A DNA stretch of 5,048 nt from positions 1-5,048 of the forward strand of contig DCUH01000128.1 of the NCBI GenBank assembly GCA_002327765.1, read 5' to 3'. Each line of letters starts with the position of its first letter. The first letter of the stretch is position 1. Below the pieces are notes generated by a model. It saw only the letters and a list, made by a program, of their open reading frames with translations. It was not told the origin of the DNA and searched no databases. The position numbers were made by a program, and so were the translations under genes. The DNA comes from a bacterium UBA2219. GTDB taxonomy: Bacteria; Desulfobacterota; Deferrimicrobia; Deferrimicrobiales; Deferrimicrobiaceae. Below are positions 1-3,335 of this stretch, piece after piece.

Positions 1-434
1 AGCAGAAGATCACGATCACCGCGTCCACCGGGCTCGACAAGAAGGACATCGACAAGATGGTCAAGGAGGCCGAGGCGCACGCGGCGGAGGACCGCAAGCA
101 CAAGGCGGCCATCGAGGCGCGCAACCACCTCGACTCCCTGGTCTACAACACGGAGAAGACGCTCAAGGAGAACCGGGAGAAGGTCCCGGCCGACGTGGCG
201 TCGAAGGTCGACTCCGCCCTCGCCGAGGCGAGGGAGGCGCTCAAGTCCGAGGACGAGAGCGTGCTGAAGGGCGCGGCGGACAAGCTGATCCGCGAGTCCC
301 ACGCCCTCGCGGAGCACATGTACAAGCAGGCGGCCTCCGCGACGGGGCAGGCCCCCGGCGGCGAGGCGGGGCAGGAGAAGGCCCCGGAAGGCGACGTGGT
401 CGACGCGGAGTACGAAGACCCGGCGAAGAAGTAG
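1..434 (+). CDS. dnaK: Chaperone protein DnaK (Hsp70), C-terminal part only
   Basis: This is the 3' end of the main cytosolic Hsp70, the ATP-driven chaperone that binds exposed hydrophobic segments and is served by a J-protein and GrpE. The reading frame is open from the left edge (first full codon at 3) and stops with TAG at 432-434, giving 143 visible residues of a protein usually about 635-640 long. The first residues (KITITASTGL) match the end of the substrate-binding beta domain. The next 100 or so are the charged helical lid, with DIDKMVKEAEAHAAEDRKHK and NHLDSLVYNTEKTL. A Gly/Ala/Glu-rich linker leads to the tail EGDVVDAEYED, the DnaK C-terminal signature. The ATPase domain lies outside the window. 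The end is intact. A 51-base gap with no canonical terminator separates it from the first sHsp gene, so read-through is likely. Identification is secure. Confidence 0.97.
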   Translation, partial: QKITITASTGLDKKDIDKMVKEAEAHAAEDRKHKAAIEARNHLDSLVYNTEKTLKENREKVPADVASKVDSALAEAREALKSEDESVLKGAADKLIRESHALAEHMYKQAASATGQAPGGEAGQEKAPEGDVVDAEYEDPAKK

Positions 435-452
435 CCGGAACAACATAAAGGG

Positions 453-470
453 TCCGCCCGCGAGGGCGGA
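453..470 (+). other. GNRA-capped RNA stem-loop in the dnaK-hsp20 spacer
   Basis: Seven perfectly paired bases (TCCGCCC at 453-459 with GGGCGGA at 464-470) close a GCGA tetraloop, a GNRA type that is unusually stable in RNA. The downstream bases are purine-rich (GAAAGGGGAAGGGA), not a T run, so this is not a canonical intrinsic terminator. It ends four bases before the sHsp Shine-Dalgarno (475-484) and does not pair with it, so it does not look like a thermometer that hides the ribosome site. A processing or mRNA-stabilising element that separates dnaK from sHsp expression is a reasonable inference. The stem is directly visible; its function is unknown. Confidence 0.5.
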
Positions 471-485
471 GAAAGGGGAAGGGAC

Positions 486-884
486 ATGACGATCGTACGC
501 TGGTGGGAAACGATTGGGTACCCCATGGGCCAGGCCGAGCAGCCCGCGGCCGGGACTTGGTATCCCGCGGTCGATATCTACGAGACGGGGACGGAGATCG
601 TGCTCCAGGTCGAGGTCCCCGGCATGACGAGGGAACAGGTCAATGTCGAGGTCGACGACGGGACCCTGCACCTGCGCGGCGAGCGGAAGATCGAGAAGGA
701 CGTGAAGGAGGAGAGCTATCACCGGGTGGAGCGGGTCTACGGGTCCTTCCACCGTTCCTTCGGGCTTCCCGACACGGTCGACACGGACAAGGTCCGCGCG
801 GAACTGAAAGACGGCATGCTCGAGATCCGGATCGGCAAGCGGGAGCAGGCGAAACCGAAGCAGATCCAGGTCGGCATCAACTGA
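486..884 (+). CDS. Small heat-shock protein, Hsp20/alpha-crystallin family, short N-terminal arm
   Basis: An ATP-independent cytosolic holdase of 132 residues that would bind unfolding proteins and hand them to DnaK/DnaJ. The start at 486 follows a purine-rich Shine-Dalgarno (AGGGGAAGGGA, 474-484), and the N-terminus MTIVRWW matches the neighbouring paralogue, which supports it over the in-frame ATG at 525. The alpha-crystallin domain spans about residues 25-120, from WYPAVDIYE through VEVPGM and LHLRGERK to the typical ELKDGMLEI strand. The tail has overlapping I/V-x-I/V motifs (I127-Q-V129 and V129-G-I131) of the kind that link oligomers. The N-terminal arm is only 24 residues, 18 fewer than in the next gene, and lacks the amphipathic helix seen there. 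It is followed by the second sHsp gene after 17 bases. Family assignment is secure; the partner role is inferred. Confidence 0.95.
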   Translation: MTIVRWWETIGYPMGQAEQPAAGTWYPAVDIYETGTEIVLQVEVPGMTREQVNVEVDDGTLHLRGERKIEKDVKEESYHRVERVYGSFHRSFGLPDTVDTDKVRAELKDGMLEIRIGKREQAKPKQIQVGIN

Positions 885-888
885 AAGA

Positions 889-946
889 GGAGGGGAGAAC
901 CATGGCGATCGTTCGTTGGTGGGACCCGATGCGCGACATCTCCTCC
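889..946 (+). promoter_or_regulatory. Possible Shine-Dalgarno sequestering helix of the second sHsp gene
   Basis: The ribosome-binding GGAGGGGA (889-896) can pair over eight positions, one of them a G-U wobble, with TCTCCTCC (939-946) inside codons 13-15 of the same gene. The start codon would lie in the 42-base loop. Pairing that hides the ribosome site and melts with heat is a known mode of control for bacterial sHsp genes (ROSE and fourU thermometers), but this does not match either named class. A purine-rich ribosome site meeting a TCC-rich coding stretch can also arise by chance, so this is tentative. Confidence 0.2.
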
Positions 947-1354
947 ATCCAGGAGAAGATGAACCAGCTCTTCGAGGACACCCTGTCCCGCTCGCGCGGG
1001 CGTGAGGAAGGGTTGGGGACCGGGATGTGGACCCCCGCGGTCGACATCTACGAGAACAACGACGCGGTCGTGGTCAAGGCCGAGGTGCCGGGACTCACGA
1101 AGGAGCAGATCGGGATCGAGATCAAGGACGGCCTGCTCACCCTGAAAGGCGAGCGCAAGGTCGAAAAGGAAGTCAAGGAGGAGAATTACCACCGGATCGA
1201 GCGGGCCTACGGCACGTTCCAGCGGGCGTTCTCCCTGCCGGCGACCGTCGACCAGGAAAAGATCTCCGCGACCCTGAAGAACGGGGTCCTGGAGCTCGTC
1301 CTGCCGAAGAAGGAGCAGGCGAAGAAGAAGCAGATCAACGTCTCCGTGAAGTAG
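902..1354 (+). CDS. Small heat-shock protein, Hsp20/alpha-crystallin family, full-length arm
   Basis: The second holdase of a tandem pair, 150 residues. The start at 902 is set by a strong Shine-Dalgarno (AGAGGAGGGG, 886-895) and by the shared MxIVRWW N-terminus; the frame stays open upstream to 503, but that stretch only shadows the first sHsp. The arm (residues 1-42) holds an amphipathic helix, roughly SSIQEKMNQLFEDTL, typical of class-A-like bacterial sHsps. The alpha-crystallin domain begins at W43 and includes PAVDIYE, AEVPGL, GERKVEKEVKEENYHR and TLKNGVLELVLP. The C-terminal motifs are I145-N-V147 and V147-S-V149. From the domain's first Trp to the end it aligns with the upstream protein without gaps, at roughly 57% identity by hand count, and the DNA keeps a near-identical 21-mer (564-584 versus 1034-1054). 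This indicates a local gene duplication. Co-transcription with its neighbour is very likely. Confidence 0.96.
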   Translation: MAIVRWWDPMRDISSIQEKMNQLFEDTLSRSRGREEGLGTGMWTPAVDIYENNDAVVVKAEVPGLTKEQIGIEIKDGLLTLKGERKVEKEVKEENYHRIERAYGTFQRAFSLPATVDQEKISATLKNGVLELVLPKKEQAKKKQINVSVK

Positions 1355-1364
1355 AGCGGGAACG

Positions 1365-1416
1365 CGCGCGGCGGGCGTCCCGGGGCCGGAAAGGCCCGTG
1401 GCGCCCGCGCCGCGCG
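1365..1416 (+). other. Long GC-rich hairpin between the sHsp pair and dnaJ
   Basis: The 78-base spacer 1355-1432 is almost wholly G and C. Bases 1365-1377 can pair with 1402-1416, giving about 13 GC pairs with a two-base bulge near 1409-1410. An inner stem of GGGCC (1383-1387) with GGCCC (1393-1397) closes a GGAAA loop. No T run follows; the next bases are the dnaJ ribosome site. It therefore does not fit an intrinsic terminator. It could instead protect the upstream sHsp mRNA from 3' exonucleases or lower expression of the distal genes. The complementarity is visible in the sequence; the role is inferred. Confidence 0.5.
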
Positions 1417-1432
1417 GACGGCCGGGAGAGAG

Positions 1433-2428
1433 ATGGACCCGAAGAAGAACTATTACGAGATCCTGGGTGTCCCGGAGGGCGCCACCGCGGAGGAGATCCG
1501 CAAGGCGTTCCGCAGGATGGCGAAGAAGCACCACCCCGACGTCAACGCCGGGGACAAGTCGGCCGAGGCGCGCTTCAAGGAGGTCAACGAGGCCAACGAG
1601 GTCTTGAGCGACAAGAAGAAGCGGGAGGAATACGACGCCCTCCGGAAAGGCGCCTTCACGGGCGGCCCCTTCGACGGCGGATGGGGCGGGGAGGCGTTCC
1701 GGGGCGGCGGGCGCCCGACGGGCGGCTTCCGGTCCGGGACGTTCGATTTCGAGGACATCCTGGGGCAGTTCCTCCGGAACGAGGGGACCGGGTTCACCCC
1801 GCCGGACCGGGGCGAGGACGTCCGCGTCGAGGTCTCCGTGGATTTCCTGGACATGGTTCGCGGCGGCGTCCGGGAGGTACGGTACCGCAGGCCGAAGACC
1901 TGCCCGGAGTGCGGCGGCACCGGCAGGGCGGGACGCCGGGGATGCCCTGTGTGCTTCGGCCACGGCGTGACGGAGACGGAGGAGCGGGTGAAGATCAAGA
2001 TCCCCGCGGGCGCGCGGGACGGCGCGACGATCCGGGTCCCCTCCAAAGGGGAGGAGCGGGCGTCCCGGGGAGGCGCTTCCGACCTGATCGTCGTGCTGCA
2101 CATGCTGTCGCACCCGTACTTCCGCCGGGAGGGGAACGATATCCTCCTCGACGTGCCCATACGGTATTCCGAGGCCGTGAAGGGGGCCAAGATCCAGGTG
2201 CCGACCGTGGACGGCCCGGTCATGGTGACGGTGCCCCCGGGCTCCTCCAGCGGGAGGAAGCTGCGGCTCAAGGGGAAAGGGGTCCCGACGCCGGGCACGG
2301 TGGAACGGGGGGACCAGTTCGTCGTCCTGCACGTGGCGGTGCCGAAGTCGCCTTCGGAGGAGTTCCTGAAGCTCGTGGACCGGCTCGCCCAGTACGAGGA
2401 ATCCGATCTTCGGGGGCATTGGGACTGA
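1433..2428 (+). CDS. dnaJ: DnaJ-family Hsp40 co-chaperone with a reduced, single zinc-centre module
   Basis: A J-domain partner that would stimulate DnaK ATP hydrolysis and deliver substrates; 331 residues, against about 375 for classical DnaJ. Start 1433 follows GGGAG (1424-1428). The J domain covers residues 6-70, with YYEILGV and the catalytic HPD at 34-36. A Gly/Phe-rich linker spans about 73-124, with FDFEDILGQF resembling the DIF motif region. CTD1 opens at about 127 (RGEDVRVEVSVDFLDMVRGG). It is interrupted by only two CxxCxGxG motifs, C157-G164 and C171-G178, where classical DnaJ has four. The second is followed by VKIKIPAGARDG, as DnaJ motif IV is. CTD2 includes HPYFRREGNDILLDVPI and GRKLRLKGKGVP. 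The C-terminal dimerisation tail is short. It sits between DnaJ (two zincs) and CbpA (none) in layout, so either name could be argued. Its position behind dnaK and two sHsps supports a role with DnaK. Confidence 0.9.
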   Translation: MDPKKNYYEILGVPEGATAEEIRKAFRRMAKKHHPDVNAGDKSAEARFKEVNEANEVLSDKKKREEYDALRKGAFTGGPFDGGWGGEAFRGGGRPTGGFRSGTFDFEDILGQFLRNEGTGFTPPDRGEDVRVEVSVDFLDMVRGGVREVRYRRPKTCPECGGTGRAGRRGCPVCFGHGVTETEERVKIKIPAGARDGATIRVPSKGEERASRGGASDLIVVLHMLSHPYFRREGNDILLDVPIRYSEAVKGAKIQVPTVDGPVMVTVPPGSSSGRKLRLKGKGVPTPGTVERGDQFVVLHVAVPKSPSEEFLKLVDRLAQYEESDLRGHWD

Positions 2429-2430
2429 TC

Positions 2431-2447
2431 AGTATATAATAAAATGA
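2431..2447 (+). promoter_or_regulatory. Candidate promoter -10 element (TATAAT) for htpX-clp
   Basis: A perfect TATAAT lies at 2435-2440 in a sharp AT-rich island (about 2431-2452) inside otherwise very GC-rich DNA, 37 bases before the htpX start at 2478. Transcription would begin near 2447 and leave a leader of about 30 bases. I find no convincing -35 at a 16-18 base spacing (the bases there are mostly G), no extended -10 TG, and no sigma-32 type sequence. It could be a housekeeping promoter helped by an activator, or only an AT-rich ribosome-loading stretch. It would let htpX and the clp gene be expressed apart from dnaK-dnaJ. Confidence 0.4.
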
Positions 2448-2464
2448 TTATCGCAAGGAATGAC

Positions 2465-2471
2465 GGAGGAG
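2465..2471 (+). promoter_or_regulatory. Ribosome binding site that sets the htpX start
   Basis: GGAGGAG ends six bases before the ATG at 2478, an ideal spacing. An in-frame ATG at 2460 would add six residues (MTEEKQ), but its only purine-rich candidate (AAGGA, 2455-2459) abuts the codon with no spacing, and the good site would lie inside the gene. The start at 2478 also gives the usual HtpX beginning, a few polar residues and then the first membrane helix. Confidence 0.75.
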
Positions 2472-2477
2472 AAGCAG

Positions 2478-3335
2478 ATGAGCAATACCGTGAAGACGAC
2501 CTTCCTGCTCGCGGCCCTGACGGTCCTGTTCGTGCTCGTGGGGAAGGCGATCGGCGGGCAGTCCGGCATGGTCTTCGCCTTCGGGCTCGCCGTGGTGATG
2601 AACGTCGGATCCTACTGGTTTTCCGACAAGATCGTCCTTCGGATGTACGGGGCCCGGGAGGTGGCGGAGGCCGACGCGCCGCAGCTCCATTCGATGGTGC
2701 GCAGGCTTTCCCTGGCCGCCGGCGTCCCCATGCCGAAGGTCTACATAATGGCGCAGGAGTCGCCCAACGCCTTCGCCACCGGCCGCGACCCGCAGCACGC
2801 CGCCGTGGCCGTCACGGAGGGGATCCTGCGGATCCTCTCCCCCGAGGAGCTCGAGGGGGTCCTCGCCCACGAGATGGCGCACGTCAAGAACCGGGACATC
2901 CTCATCCAGACGGTGGCGGCCACCCTGGCGGGCGCGATCATGATGCTGGCCAACATGGCGAAATTCGCGGCTATTTTCGGGGGCGGCCGGGACGACCGGG
3001 AAGGCGGCGGGGGCGGGCTCGGGATGCTCGCGCTGGCGATCGTCGCCCCCCTCGCGGCGATGCTCATCCAGATGGCGGTCTCGCGGTCGCGGGAATACCT
3101 CGCGGACGAGACGGGGGCGCGCTTCTGCGGGAAGCCCGAGGCGCTGGCCGGCGCGCTCGGGAAGATCTCCGGCTGGTCGAAGCAGCTGCCCATGCACGCC
3201 TCCCCGGCCACGGCCCACATGTTCATCCTGAGCCCGCTGACCGGCCGGGGGCTCATGAGCCTGTTCAGCACCCACCCGCCGGTCGAGGAGCGGATCGCGC
3301 GGCTGCTCGCGATGAGAGGGCTCGTCCGGTCATGA
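2478..3335 (+). CDS. htpX: Membrane-bound zinc metalloprotease HtpX (M48 family)
   Basis: An inner-membrane endoprotease of 285 residues that cleaves misfolded membrane proteins on the cytosolic side and works alongside FtsH in E. coli. Two N-terminal membrane helices are visible at about 8-25 and 31-48, followed by the family signature SYWFSDKIVLRMYGAREV. The zinc site HEMAH is at 131-135, with the third ligand E206 in EYLAD (206-210). Two more hydrophobic segments (about 146-167 and 181-201) lie between the ligands, joined by a Gly/Asp/Arg-rich loop at 168-180. The C-terminus has FSTHPPVEERIARL, which is strongly conserved in HtpX. All catalytic residues are present and the length is normal. 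It begins 49 bases after dnaJ behind its own possible promoter, and its stop overlaps the Hsp100 start by four bases, which implies coupled translation. Identification is secure; stress induction is inferred from the family and context. Confidence 0.96.
   Translation: MSNTVKTTFLLAALTVLFVLVGKAIGGQSGMVFAFGLAVVMNVGSYWFSDKIVLRMYGAREVAEADAPQLHSMVRRLSLAAGVPMPKVYIMAQESPNAFATGRDPQHAAVAVTEGILRILSPEELEGVLAHEMAHVKNRDILIQTVAATLAGAIMMLANMAKFAAIFGGGRDDREGGGGGLGMLALAIVAPLAAMLIQMAVSRSREYLADETGARFCGKPEALAGALGKISGWSKQLPMHASPATAHMFILSPLTGRGLMSLFSTHPPVEERIARLLAMRGLVRS

Noticed and set aside
435..485. CIRCE element or sigma-32 promoter for the sHsp genes.
   Set aside because: No TTAGCACTC/GAGTGCTAA inverted repeat and no CTTGAAA/CCCCAT-type pair is present here or in the other gaps. 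Any such control would lie upstream of dnaK, outside the window.
453..490. Intrinsic terminator after dnaK.
   Set aside because: The stem is followed by purines (GAAAGGGGAAGGG) rather than a T run.
503..901. Upstream extension of the second sHsp gene to an ATG at 503.
   Set aside because: The added residues are an out-of-frame reading of the first sHsp (Arg/Gly/Asp-rich, no fold). The ATG at 902 has a strong ribosome site and the paralogue's MxIVRWW start. It is not a fusion.
564..1054. Near-identical 21-base direct repeats (564-584 and 1034-1054) as a mobile or regulatory repeat.
   Set aside because: They encode the same PAVDIYE stretch of two paralogues, so gene duplication explains them.
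737..2419. A 560-codon minus-strand open frame opposite the sHsp genes and dnaJ.
   Set aside because: Same cause: a shadow of high-GC coding sequence, with no domain signature and crossing three real genes.
1027..2439. A 470-codon plus-strand frame overlapping the second sHsp and dnaJ in another phase.
   Set aside because: The product is Arg/Gly/Pro-rich with no motif, and the overlapping frames encode well-conserved proteins.
2460..2477. Alternative htpX start at 2460 adding MTEEKQ.
   Set aside because: The purines before it directly abut the codon, while GGAGGAG at 2465-2471 is ideally placed for 2478.
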